A stretch of 12,642 nt of DNA from NCBI GenBank assembly GCA_009776385.1, contig WRFT01000027.1, positions 1 to 12,642 of the forward strand, given 5' to 3'. The stretch is from Clostridia bacterium (lineage in GTDB: Bacteria; Bacillota; Clostridia; Christensenellales; Aristaeellaceae). Made by a program: the position numbers and the translations under genes. Positions 5,523 to 12,642 of this stretch are shown piece after piece; position 1 is the stretch's first letter; every line of letters starts with the position of its first letter. Below the pieces are notes generated by a model. It searched no databases and was not told the DNA's origin. It was given only the letters and a program-made list of their open reading frames with translations.

Positions 5523-7568
5523 ATGTACCGCACGCATCACTGCGATGAACTGCGCCCTCAGGATGTGGGCAAACGGGTCGAATTGGCGGGGTGGGTATCT
5601 GTTATTCGAGATCACGGCGGCGTATTGTTTCTGGATTTACGCGATCATTACGGAACGACGCAGGTGGTCTTTCATGATGAGCGGCTGCTGATGCATGTCA
5701 ACCGTGAAACCGTCATAGCCGTGACGGGTGAGGTATTGATGCGCGGCAGTGATACCGTTAATGCCAAACTCGCCACGGGCCTGGTAGAAGTACACGCTCA
5801 AACACTTCAGGTTCTGGGCAAGTGTGTAGGCATGCTGCCATTCGAAATAGAAAAATCGAAGCTCACGCGGGAGGAAATTCGGTTAAGGCACCGTTTTTTA
5901 GACCTGCGCAACCCCGATGTGCATAAAAACATCGTGTTGCGTTCGCAGGTCATCAGGTTTATCCGCAAGCAAATGGAAGCACTGGGGTTTATAGAAATTC
6001 AAACACCCATCCTCACCGCTTCCTCACCGGAGGGTGCCCGTGATTTTCTGGTGCCAAGCCGAAAGCATCCCGGTAAGTTCTACGCCCTTCCGCAAGCGCC
6101 GCAGCAGTTCAAGCAAATGCTGATGGTATCCGGTTTCGACAGGTATTTCCAAATAGCGCCGTGTTTTCGTGATGAGGATGCCCGTCACGACCGGTCGCCG
6201 GGCGAGTTTTATCAGTTGGACTTTGAAATGGCTTTCGCGGAACAAGAGGATGTTTTAAGGGTAGCAGAGCAAGTTCTTTATGCCGTTTTTATGGAGTTTG
6301 GCGGCGGGCGCTTTGTATCAAAACCTCCGTTTCAAAGGATCACTTACGCCGATGCCATGTTAACTTTTGGTACCGATAAGCCGGATTTACGCAACCCGCT
6401 TCGTATCGCGGATTTAACCGATTTCTTCGCTCAAACCGATTTTCCGCTCTTCAAAGGGAAGCCGACGCGGGGTATTGTCGCTTGTTGCGAAGGCAGGCCG
6501 CGTAAATTCTTCGAGGATTCACTCCGTTTCGCGATGCGCATCGGTATGGCGGGCCTTGGATACCTAACGCTTAACCAAGGCGCCTTCGAAGGGCCGATAG
6601 AAAAATTTCTGACAACCCCGCAGCGTGAAGCATTGATAGCCCGTTTGGGTATGCGAAACGGCGATACCGTGTTCTTTATTTCCGACGATACGCATCATGT
6701 CAACCGTTACGCGGGCTTGATACGCTCGTGGCTCGGCGACCATTTGGGTTTGGTTGAACAAAACGCTTATCGCTTTTGCTTCGTTGTGGATTTCCCGATG
6801 TACGAGGCGGATGAAGAAAGCGGGCAGATAAACTTCACGCATAACCCGTTTTCCATGCCGCAGGGCGGCTTAAACGCGCTCAACACACTCGACCCGCTGG
6901 ATATATCGGCGCATCAATATGATGTCGTGCTAAACGGTGTGGAGTTGTCCAGCGGCGCGGTACGCAACCATGATTCCGATACAATGGCCCGCGCTTTTGA
7001 AATTGCGGGTTATGATGCGCAATCATTAAAAAGCAAGTTCGGCGCGTTGTACACGGCGTTTCAATACGGCGCGCCGCCTCATGCAGGCATGGCGCCCGGG
7101 ATTGACCGCATATTAATGCTTTTAACGGGTGAGGAATCCATCCGCGATGTCATTGCCTTCCCGCTTAATGGGAACGCCCAGGATATGCTGTTCAACGCGC
7201 CCGCGGAGGTCTCGCAAAATCAATTAAACGATATCCATTACGGCAGTGCCGTCAAGAGGAGCGTCTCGAATGAAAACGCCGAGGATTTGGTGAGCAAGGC
7301 GTTCGGGGATCTTCAAGCGTTGAACGCGCTGACGTTGACGGAGGATGAAAACGCAATCATCACGGCCTTCACCCGGCAGGTTATGGACATGGAATCCGCG
7401 ATGCTTAGGCTGAATACCGATGCTTATCCGCCCATGATACATGTGATGCCGCTTGAAAACGTATTCCGTGATGATACGGTCTGTCAGGCATACACTCGGG
7501 AAGAACTCCTGGCGGGCGCGCCCGCCAGGCATGACGGGTACTGGCAAGTGCCGCGGCTCGTTCAGTAG
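5523..7568 (+). CDS. aspS: AspRS-GatC fusion (aspartyl-tRNA synthetase joined to amidotransferase subunit C)
   Basis: The 681-residue protein is longer than AspRS (about 590). Residues 1-105 are the OB-fold anticodon-binding domain. Next is the class II core with motif 1 near 'RSQVIRFIRKQMEALGF', motif 2 'CFRDEDARHDRSPGEFYQ' and motif 3 'MAPGIDRILML', with the bacterial GAD insertion between motifs 2 and 3. The synthetase ends near 'EVSQNQLNDIHY' (about 562-573). About residues 590-681 are a GatC domain: 'LNALTLTEDE', then 'HVMPLENVFRDD', 'LLAGAPARHDGYWQVPRLV', the GatC signature. Residue 31 is histidine in 'IRDHGG', as in some non-discriminating AspRS that also charge tRNA(Asn). ATG 5523 is preferred over in-frame ATG 5517 because the AAGGGGGAG sits 6 nt before it. 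The fusion joins Asp-tRNA(Asn) formation to the transamidase. Confidence 0.92.
   Translation: MYRTHHCDELRPQDVGKRVELAGWVSVIRDHGGVLFLDLRDHYGTTQVVFHDERLLMHVNRETVIAVTGEVLMRGSDTVNAKLATGLVEVHAQTLQVLGKCVGMLPFEIEKSKLTREEIRLRHRFLDLRNPDVHKNIVLRSQVIRFIRKQMEALGFIEIQTPILTASSPEGARDFLVPSRKHPGKFYALPQAPQQFKQMLMVSGFDRYFQIAPCFRDEDARHDRSPGEFYQLDFEMAFAEQEDVLRVAEQVLYAVFMEFGGGRFVSKPPFQRITYADAMLTFGTDKPDLRNPLRIADLTDFFAQTDFPLFKGKPTRGIVACCEGRPRKFFEDSLRFAMRIGMAGLGYLTLNQGAFEGPIEKFLTTPQREALIARLGMRNGDTVFFISDDTHHVNRYAGLIRSWLGDHLGLVEQNAYRFCFVVDFPMYEADEESGQINFTHNPFSMPQGGLNALNTLDPLDISAHQYDVVLNGVELSSGAVRNHDSDTMARAFEIAGYDAQSLKSKFGALYTAFQYGAPPHAGMAPGIDRILMLLTGEESIRDVIAFPLNGNAQDMLFNAPAEVSQNQLNDIHYGSAVKRSVSNENAEDLVSKAFGDLQALNALTLTEDENAIITAFTRQVMDMESAMLRLNTDAYPPMIHVMPLENVFRDDTVCQAYTREELLAGAPARHDGYWQVPRLVQ
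7508..7529 (+). repeat. Perfect 22-bp palindrome in the GatC-coding end
   Basis: Positions 7508-7529 are identical to their own reverse complement: half-site CCTGGCGGGCG followed by CGCCCGCCAGG. As RNA it would form a 9-bp stem with a 4-nt loop. It encodes the conserved LAGAPAR stretch of GatC and lies about 40 nt before the stop. No T-run follows. It could modulate decay or coupling between aspS-gatC and the gatA-like gene. Confidence 0.7.
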
Positions 7569-7582
7569 CGGAAAGGCGGGGG

Positions 7583-8743
7583 ATGTATATGGCGGAATAT
7601 ATCACACAAGCGGAAATAATAAGTAATGGCCGTACAGCCGTCGTAGACGATACCATTCTGGTAACCGGTATGCCGGCTACGGCGGGTTCTAAAGCATTAG
7701 AAAATTTTAAGCCGCTATTTGACGCGGAAGCGGTGGCGCGCTTGAAGGCGAATGGGTATGTTATATCCGGTAAAGCCAATGTTGGGGAGTTTGCGTTGGA
7801 TATCTTGGGTGAAACATCGTATTACGGCGCGGTGACGGACGCTGACGGGTGTCTGGCAGGCGCCGCGTCATCTTTGGTTGCCGCAGGTAAAGCGGATTGC
7901 GCGCTGTGCTTGGATGTGAACGGGGCGCCGAGGCGCGCGGCGGCGTTGTCGGAAACCGTGTTTATTAAACCGACTTACGGCACTGTCTCCCGACATGGGG
8001 CGATACCCTGCGTATGTTCCGCAGAACAGATTGGCGTTGCCGCGCGAAGTGTCGCGCATGCGGCGGACACGCTTGGCGTCATTGCCGGATTTGATCAGAA
8101 AGACGGTACCTGTATACATGAATCAGCTTGTTATCATATTACCAACGCGGAAGGCCTGCGTGTTTTTACGGCGGATGAACTGGGCAGTCAAAAAAAAGCG
8201 GAAGACGCGTTAACCGCAGCGGGGGCGCGTATCCGGCGCGGTTCATTCGCAATTGCCGAAGCCGTACGCAGCGCCTGGCATGTTCTATTGTGCGCGGAAG
8301 TTTGTAACAATCTGTCTCGCTATGACGGCGTCAAATACGGATACCGCGCGCCCGTGTACACAAATATCGATGAGCTATACACAAACTCCCGATCCCAAAC
8401 GCTGGGGATTACCGCTAAGTCCATGATCTTGTACGGGTCGGATGTCCTGTCGAAAGACCGTTATACTCAATGCTATGAAAAAGCCCTCCGCATACGCCGA
8501 TTGGCTCATGAAACGCTGACAAAGCTTTTTTCCGAGTATGATGTCTTCCTTCTTCCCGCCTGTTCCGTACCGTCTTATAAGAACGGAAGCTTGGAGCTTC
8601 TATACCGTGAGAGCCTATTTACCGCACCGGCCAGCATCACGGGTTTTCCGGCGGTGGCTCTGCGCGGTGTGCAACTGATAGCCGCGCCGCTCATGGAAAC
8701 AAAAGCCTTAACGGCGGCGGCGGTCCTGGAAGGGGTGATATAA
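7583..8743 (+). CDS. GatA-like amidase-fold protein lacking the catalytic triad (pseudoenzyme)
   Basis: GatA normally hydrolyses glutamine and channels ammonia to GatB. This homologue has 386 residues against about 485; roughly 55-60 N-terminal residues are missing. The fold is recognisable: 'GSKALENFKPLFDAEAVARLK', 'VISGKANVGEFAL', 'IKPTYGTVSRHG', 'NNLSRYDGVKYGYR'. By alignment to ordinary GatA, the catalytic Lys of 'AIKDNI' is Asp22 in 'VVDDTI'. The GGSSGGS segment is 'GCLAGAA' (89-95), so both serines become Leu91/Ala92. The nucleophile of 'GSDTGGSIR' is Ala115 in 'CLDVNGAPR'. The Arg of 'RRIMLG' and Asp of 'YLSDIFT', glutamine-site positions, are also replaced. There is no stop or frameshift, so it seems maintained as a scaffold. 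Start may be ATG 7583 or 7589; the G-rich Shine-Dalgarno suits either. Confidence 0.85.
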   Translation: MYMAEYITQAEIISNGRTAVVDDTILVTGMPATAGSKALENFKPLFDAEAVARLKANGYVISGKANVGEFALDILGETSYYGAVTDADGCLAGAASSLVAAGKADCALCLDVNGAPRRAAALSETVFIKPTYGTVSRHGAIPCVCSAEQIGVAARSVAHAADTLGVIAGFDQKDGTCIHESACYHITNAEGLRVFTADELGSQKKAEDALTAAGARIRRGSFAIAEAVRSAWHVLLCAEVCNNLSRYDGVKYGYRAPVYTNIDELYTNSRSQTLGITAKSMILYGSDVLSKDRYTQCYEKALRIRRLAHETLTKLFSEYDVFLLPACSVPSYKNGSLELLYRESLFTAPASITGFPAVALRGVQLIAAPLMETKALTAAAVLEGVI

Positions 8744-8746
8744 GTC

Positions 8747-10192
8747 ATGGCTTTTGAAATCGTCATTGGCCTGGAGGTTCACGCGGAACTGGCGACCCGT
8801 TCTAAAATATTCTGTTCCTGTTCCTCCGAACGGGGCGCGGAGCAAAACAGATCTGTTTGTCCCGCGTGTGCCGGCATGCCGGGTATGCTTCCCGTTATCA
8901 ACCGCAAAGTCATTGACTTGGCGATGACGGCGGGTATGCTTTTAAACTGCCAAATTAATCGTGTCATATCATTCGACAAAAAAAACTATTATTACCCGGA
9001 TTTGCCAAACGCTTACCAAATAACACAGTGGTTTTCACCCATATGCCGTGATGGCTTTATCAACATAGATACGCAGGACGAACCAAGAAAAATAGGCATC
9101 AAACAAATACACATGGAGGAAGACGCCGGAAAACTTATTCATGATTCCGTGACAGGCACGTCGCTCGTCGATTTTAACCGCACGAGCGTACCGCTCATTG
9201 AAATAGTCAGCCAACCCGACTTGCGCAGTGCGGGGGAGGTGACGGCTTACTTGCACCGCTTAAGAGCGTTGCTGCGTTACGGCGGCATATCGCAAGCGCG
9301 TTGGGAAGAAGGCTCCATTCGCTGCGATGTGAATATCTCGGTGCGACGGGAAGGCGCGGATGAAAAAAGTGTGCGCACGGAAATGAAAAACATGAACTCC
9401 CTATCGGCGATAGAACGCGCAATCGAGTACGAATCCACCCGGCATATCGAAGCCATTGAGTATGGTACGGAACGGCTGATACAAGAAACGCGCGGTTGGG
9501 ATGACGCGCAGGGTTGCAGCTTTTCCATGCGTCATAAGGAAACAGCCGCCGATTATCGTTATTTTCCGGATCCCAACCTCATGCCGATTCGTATCGACGA
9601 AAATTGGATTAAGCGCATCCAATCGGCGCTGCCGGAAACACCTGAACTGCGCGCCGGCCGCTACATACAGGCGTATGCTCTGTCCAAGCCCGATTGTGAG
9701 CTTTTAGTTAGCAGCCCCGCGATCGCCGATCTCTTTGAGGCAGTGGCGGAAAAGACGGGTTTACCGCGTGAAACCGCGGCGTGGATCATCAGCGATTTGT
9801 TTAGAATTGCGCGGCGGCTAAAAACCAATTTAGATGACATCAGTATAAGCAGCGAGAAGTTTGCCGATTTAATTATCATGGTGGCAAATAATGAAATCAA
9901 CCGCGCCGCCGGCCGAAAAGCGTTGGACATGCTCTTTGAACATGGCACGGATCCGCGTGATTTTGCCCGTGACAATAATCTGGCCATCAATAAAGATACC
10001 GGGGATATGGAACAAGTCGTACGGCAGATTCTGCGTGACCATGCTGACATCGTTTCCGATTACGTAGGCGGCCGTGTCAAGGCGAGGCAAGCGCTGGTAG
10101 GCGCTGTCATGCGCGCGCTGAAGGGCAAAGGGGATCCGGCAATCGTCAACCATATACTGGATGATGCAATCGCTAAGCTGCCGTCAGAATAA
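8747..10192 (+). CDS. gatB: Asp-tRNA(Asn)/Glu-tRNA(Gln) amidotransferase subunit B
   Basis: GatB phosphorylates the side chain of misacylated Asp-tRNA(Asn) or Glu-tRNA(Gln) and amidates it with ammonia. The 481-residue product has normal length and looks intact. It shows 'IGLEVHAEL' at the N-terminus and zinc-ligand cysteines C23, C25, C38 and C41 ('FCSC', 'CPAC'). It also has 'KKNYYYPDLPNAYQITQ', 'HMEEDAGK', 'VDFNRTSVPLIEIVSQPD', 'RCDVNISVR' and 'DYRYFPDPNLMPI'. A C-terminal helical and YqeY-like tRNA-binding part ends 'GDPAIVNHILDDAIAKL'. It starts 3 nt after the gatA-like stop with GGAAGGGGTGA upstream, so the two are coupled. Intact GatB beside a GatA-like protein without catalytic residues is the operon's central oddity: ammonia must be supplied otherwise if this complex works. 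Confidence 0.95.
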   Translation: MAFEIVIGLEVHAELATRSKIFCSCSSERGAEQNRSVCPACAGMPGMLPVINRKVIDLAMTAGMLLNCQINRVISFDKKNYYYPDLPNAYQITQWFSPICRDGFINIDTQDEPRKIGIKQIHMEEDAGKLIHDSVTGTSLVDFNRTSVPLIEIVSQPDLRSAGEVTAYLHRLRALLRYGGISQARWEEGSIRCDVNISVRREGADEKSVRTEMKNMNSLSAIERAIEYESTRHIEAIEYGTERLIQETRGWDDAQGCSFSMRHKETAADYRYFPDPNLMPIRIDENWIKRIQSALPETPELRAGRYIQAYALSKPDCELLVSSPAIADLFEAVAEKTGLPRETAAWIISDLFRIARRLKTNLDDISISSEKFADLIIMVANNEINRAAGRKALDMLFEHGTDPRDFARDNNLAINKDTGDMEQVVRQILRDHADIVSDYVGGRVKARQALVGAVMRALKGKGDPAIVNHILDDAIAKLPSE

Positions 10193-10225
10193 ATGGATGA
10201 AAATACCAGCCGGGGAGGAATCAAC

Positions 10226-11143
10226 ATGATCAGGCAATCGGCGTTTGTAGGTGCGCAACAATTACTCAAAGGCGCGCTGCATTGTCACACAACCCGCTCA
10301 GACGGGGATGGCGCCCCGTTGGAAGTCATACGCCTGCATGAAGCGAACGGATACGATTTTATGGCGCTGACAGATCATAATATATACAACCACGCACGCT
10401 ACGCCCGGGATACGCATGTCACAATCCTTCCCGGTGTCGAGCGTGACCATATTCTGCCGGGCGCGGGGCGGCGTTCTTATCACACGGTACTCTTAGGCCC
10501 CCCGCGCGAAAAAGGCAACGGTTATGCGCCTGAAGAACGCTTTCAACGCGCCGTTCCGGTCGCGGATCAGCACGCCTTTCAACCTATTGTAGATGATTAT
10601 CTTGCGCATAATAATATTGTCATCTTGTGTCATCCCGAATGGAGCGGTATTTCCGCGCGGGATTTCGATAGGGTAAGCGGTTTCTTTGCGATGGAAATAT
10701 GGAACTCCGGTTCCGCGATAGAATGCGATTTAGATAGGAACGCCGCTTATTGGGATGAACTGCTCCTTGGGGGAAGCCGCCTTTACGGTGTGGCGGTTGA
10801 CGACGGGCACGACATGGCGCATCATTGTAAAGGTTGGGTATGTGTGCGTGCCAATAATGATGAGGACAGTATTATACAGGCATTGCAACAGGGCGCGTTC
10901 TATTCGTCCTGCGGACCTGTAATTACTGATTTTTACGTAGAAAATGATAGGGCGGTGCTAACTTGCTCACCATGCGCCTGTGCGGGTTTTCGCTCAGATG
11001 GCATGCCAACCCGGCTTTTTCATAGTCAGACGAACGATATTGTCCGCGTTGAGTATGAAATTCCGTCCAACCGGGTTTATATTCGCGGCGTCGTGAAAGA
11101 CGCGTCAGGACGAAGGGCGTGGACAAACCCGATCTTTTTATGA
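10226..11143 (+). CDS. PHP-domain metallohydrolase, CehA/McbA-like
   Basis: The 305-residue protein carries the PHP metal-binding pattern: H19-x-H21 and D26 in 'LHCHTTRSDG', D50/H51 in 'ALTDHN', E72 in 'PGVE', H86 in 'YHTVLLG', H136 in 'CHPEW', and D192/H195 in 'VDDGHD'. PHP proteins hydrolyse phosphoesters or related bonds using two or three metals. The C-terminal beta-rich part ending 'GRRAWTNPIFL' resembles CehA/McbA-type members. The substrate cannot be predicted. ATG 10226 is chosen over the in-frame ATG 10193, directly after the gatB stop, because GGGGAGG lies 7-8 nt upstream of it. Separated from gatB by 33 nt without terminator or promoter, it is probably in the same T-box-controlled transcript, though any functional link to tRNA transamidation is unproven. 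Confidence 0.85.
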   Translation: MIRQSAFVGAQQLLKGALHCHTTRSDGDGAPLEVIRLHEANGYDFMALTDHNIYNHARYARDTHVTILPGVERDHILPGAGRRSYHTVLLGPPREKGNGYAPEERFQRAVPVADQHAFQPIVDDYLAHNNIVILCHPEWSGISARDFDRVSGFFAMEIWNSGSAIECDLDRNAAYWDELLLGGSRLYGVAVDDGHDMAHHCKGWVCVRANNDEDSIIQALQQGAFYSSCGPVITDFYVENDRAVLTCSPCACAGFRSDGMPTRLFHSQTNDIVRVEYEIPSNRVYIRGVVKDASGRRAWTNPIFL

Positions 11144-11152
11144 ATAATAGGG

Positions 11153-11158
11153 TATAAT
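11153..11158 (+). promoter_or_regulatory. Candidate -10 element for the arabinofuranosidase gene
   Basis: TATAAT lies in the 51-nt gap between the PHP gene and the GH51 gene, 37 nt before its ATG. No good -35 is present 16-18 nt upstream, so it would be a weak or activator-dependent promoter. There is no terminator in the gap, so read-through from the operon is also possible. Confidence 0.35.
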
Positions 11159-11194
11159 AGCAAGCGGGAAAATATATAAGCGGAGTGATGATAC

Positions 11195-12642
11195 ATGATA
11201 CAAGCCAAACTCATTCTGGATAGAGATTATGTAATCGGCAGTATCGATAAACGCATCTATGGTTCTTTTATCGAACATCTCGGACGCGCTGTCTATGGCG
11301 GTTTGTATGAGCCCGCGCACCCGGAAGCGGATGAGGATGGGTTTAGGCAGGATGTGCTGCGCCTGGTCAAAGAGTTGGATGTTCCCGTCACCTGTTATCC
11401 GGGCGGGAACTTCGTTTCGGGCTTGAATTGGGAAGATTCTGTTGGCCCTGCGGAGCAAAGGCCAAAGCGTTTGGATTTGGCTTGGATGACGACCGAGTCT
11501 AACGCCTTTGGGCTTAAAGAGTTTGTCACATGGGCGAGGAAGGCGCAAACAGAGGTTTTATATGCCGTCAACTTAGGGACACGCGGGCCGGACGCCGCCG
11601 CGCGTTTGGTGGAATACGCCAATCATCCGGGCGGGACGCAGCTTTCCGATTTGAGGCGTGCGCACGGCTCACCGGATCCGTTTGGCATTAAACTGTGGTG
11701 TCTTGGTAACGAAATGGATGGGCATTGGCAGATTGGCGCAAAAACAGAGACAGAATACGGCAGGGTCGCCAATGAAGCGGCAAAGATGATGAAATGGGTG
11801 GACCCGGGCATTCAATTGGTTGCTTGCGGGTCTTCCTCCCCTCAAATGCCTCTGTTCGGCGCATGGGAACGGCGGGTTTTAGAAGAGTGTTACGATAATA
11901 TCGATTATATCTCGCTTCACAGATATTATAGAAACGATGAACATGTCACAGCCGATTTTTTAGCTTCCAATATGGATATGGAAGATTTCATCCGTACGGT
12001 CATCGCCGTGTGTGACACCGTCAAGGGTACCAAGCGGTCTAAAAAACAAGTTCACCTGTCCTTTGATGAGTATAATGTATGGTATCATTCCACACAGCAG
12101 GACCAGGAAATACTCAAACGCGAAAAATGGGGGAGTGCCCTTCCGCTGCTGGAGGATGTTTACACGTTTGAGGACGCGCTGCTGGTCGGCTTAATGCTGA
12201 TTACCCTCATTCGGCATGCGGATCGCGTTAAAATAGCCTGTATGGCGCAGTTGGTTAATGTAATCGCCCCCATCATGACACAGTCCGGCGGTTCGGCGTG
12301 GAAGCAAACCATATACTGGCCGCTCATGCACGCTAGCCGGTTCGGCCGCGGGGAGTCCCTTCTGCCAAAAATAACCGTGCCGGAATACGATGCTAAGTTT
12401 TTTACCGGGGTGCCATATGTGGATGCTTCCGCCGTGCGTGATGACGAAGGAAACGTCACCGTGTTTGCCGTGAACAGGCATTTAACCGAAAATACCGCCC
12501 TTACGGCGGACTTGCGTTCCTTCGGCCGGTTTCGCCTCATAGAGCATAGTGTGATGACACATGAAGACATGGAAGCCGCCAATACCCAAGAGAATCCTAA
12601 CAAGGTATTTCCCGTCGCCATACCTACCCGTGCTTTTCCGCG
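11195..12642 (+). CDS. abfA: Alpha-L-arabinofuranosidase, GH51 (3' end outside window)
   Basis: The frame is open from ATG 11195 to the window edge, 482 codons without a stop; GH51 enzymes are about 500 residues, so it is nearly complete. They remove arabinose side chains from arabinan and arabinoxylan oligosaccharides. The N-terminus 'IDKRIYGSFIEHLGRAVYGGLYEP' is the classical GH51 opening, followed by 'CYPGGNFVSGLNWEDSVGP'. The acid/base glutamate is E173 in 'WCLGNEMDGHWQ' and the nucleophile is E292 in 'SFDEYNVWY'. Histidine and tryptophan segments 'YISLHRYY' and 'MTQSGGSAWKQTIYWP' also match. No signal peptide is present, so it is cytoplasmic and acts on imported oligosaccharides. GGAGTGA sits 6 nt upstream of the start. 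It points to a plant-polysaccharide-using lifestyle. Confidence 0.95.
   Translation, partial: MIQAKLILDRDYVIGSIDKRIYGSFIEHLGRAVYGGLYEPAHPEADEDGFRQDVLRLVKELDVPVTCYPGGNFVSGLNWEDSVGPAEQRPKRLDLAWMTTESNAFGLKEFVTWARKAQTEVLYAVNLGTRGPDAAARLVEYANHPGGTQLSDLRRAHGSPDPFGIKLWCLGNEMDGHWQIGAKTETEYGRVANEAAKMMKWVDPGIQLVACGSSSPQMPLFGAWERRVLEECYDNIDYISLHRYYRNDEHVTADFLASNMDMEDFIRTVIAVCDTVKGTKRSKKQVHLSFDEYNVWYHSTQQDQEILKREKWGSALPLLEDVYTFEDALLVGLMLITLIRHADRVKIACMAQLVNVIAPIMTQSGGSAWKQTIYWPLMHASRFGRGESLLPKITVPEYDAKFFTGVPYVDASAVRDDEGNVTVFAVNRHLTENTALTADLRSFGRFRLIEHSVMTHEDMEAANTQENPNKVFPVAIPTRAFP

Noticed and set aside
7583..8743. GatA deviations as the result of a frameshift or decaying pseudogene
   Set aside because: The frame is continuous, motifs before and after the catalytic segment align without a shift, and codon use and spacing to gatB look normal.
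9207..10153. Several minus-strand open frames inside gatB
   Set aside because: They are shadows of the conserved gatB frame with no start signals or recognisable protein motifs.
10193..10225. ATG directly after the gatB stop as the start of the PHP protein
   Set aside because: It lacks a good ribosome binding site, while ATG 10226 has GGGGAGG at ideal spacing and begins near the PHP domain.
1..12642. Mobile elements, CRISPR arrays, tRNA or rRNA genes
   Set aside because: I saw no transposase motifs, regularly spaced repeats, cloverleaf-like sequence or rRNA signature on either strand.

Overview
This window looks like the chromosome of a low-to-mid GC Gram-positive bacterium of the class Clostridia (Bacillota), probably a plant-fibre-associated gut or anaerobic lineage. 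The grounds are: RNase J with a YlbF-type partner, a T-box riboswitch, indirect Asn-tRNA synthesis genes (aspS-gatC, gatA-like, gatB), strong GGAGG-type ribosome binding sites, and a GH51 arabinofuranosidase. No mobile element, CRISPR array, tRNA or rRNA was seen. The species cannot be fixed from the sequence alone.

Layout. 1-475 (+) is the 3' end of cysS. It is followed at 498-875 (+) by a small membrane-anchored helix-hairpin-helix protein. A minus-strand group (4168 down to 879) reads rnj (RNase J), then a YlbF-family gene, then mltG; it converges on the helix-hairpin-helix gene with a 3-nt gap. Its leader (about 4351-4169) is long and contains a perfect 11-bp hairpin. A second minus-strand pair (5188 down to 4444) is an RseC-like membrane protein overlapping trxA. 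The intergenic region around 5189-5300 holds two divergent promoters.

The most interesting part is the plus-strand operon from about 5301 to 11143. A complete T-box leader (Stem I, T-box motif, terminator) precedes a gene encoding AspRS fused to GatC (5523-7568). Next come a shortened GatA homologue (7583-8743) in which every catalytic position of the amidase triad is replaced, an apparently intact GatB (8747-10192), and a PHP/CehA-McbA-type metallohydrolase (10226-11143). The specifier-loop region carries GAAC, i.e. overlapping Glu (GAA) and Asn (AAC) codons, the arrangement reported for a Clostridium transamidation-operon T-box. Together this suggests a specialised Asp-tRNA(Asn) transamidation complex in which synthetase and adaptor are physically joined. 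Its glutaminase subunit has apparently become a non-catalytic scaffold, so ammonia would have to come from another source or another GatA.

The last feature, from 11195 to the window edge, is a nearly complete GH51 alpha-L-arabinofuranosidase, probably with its own promoter.
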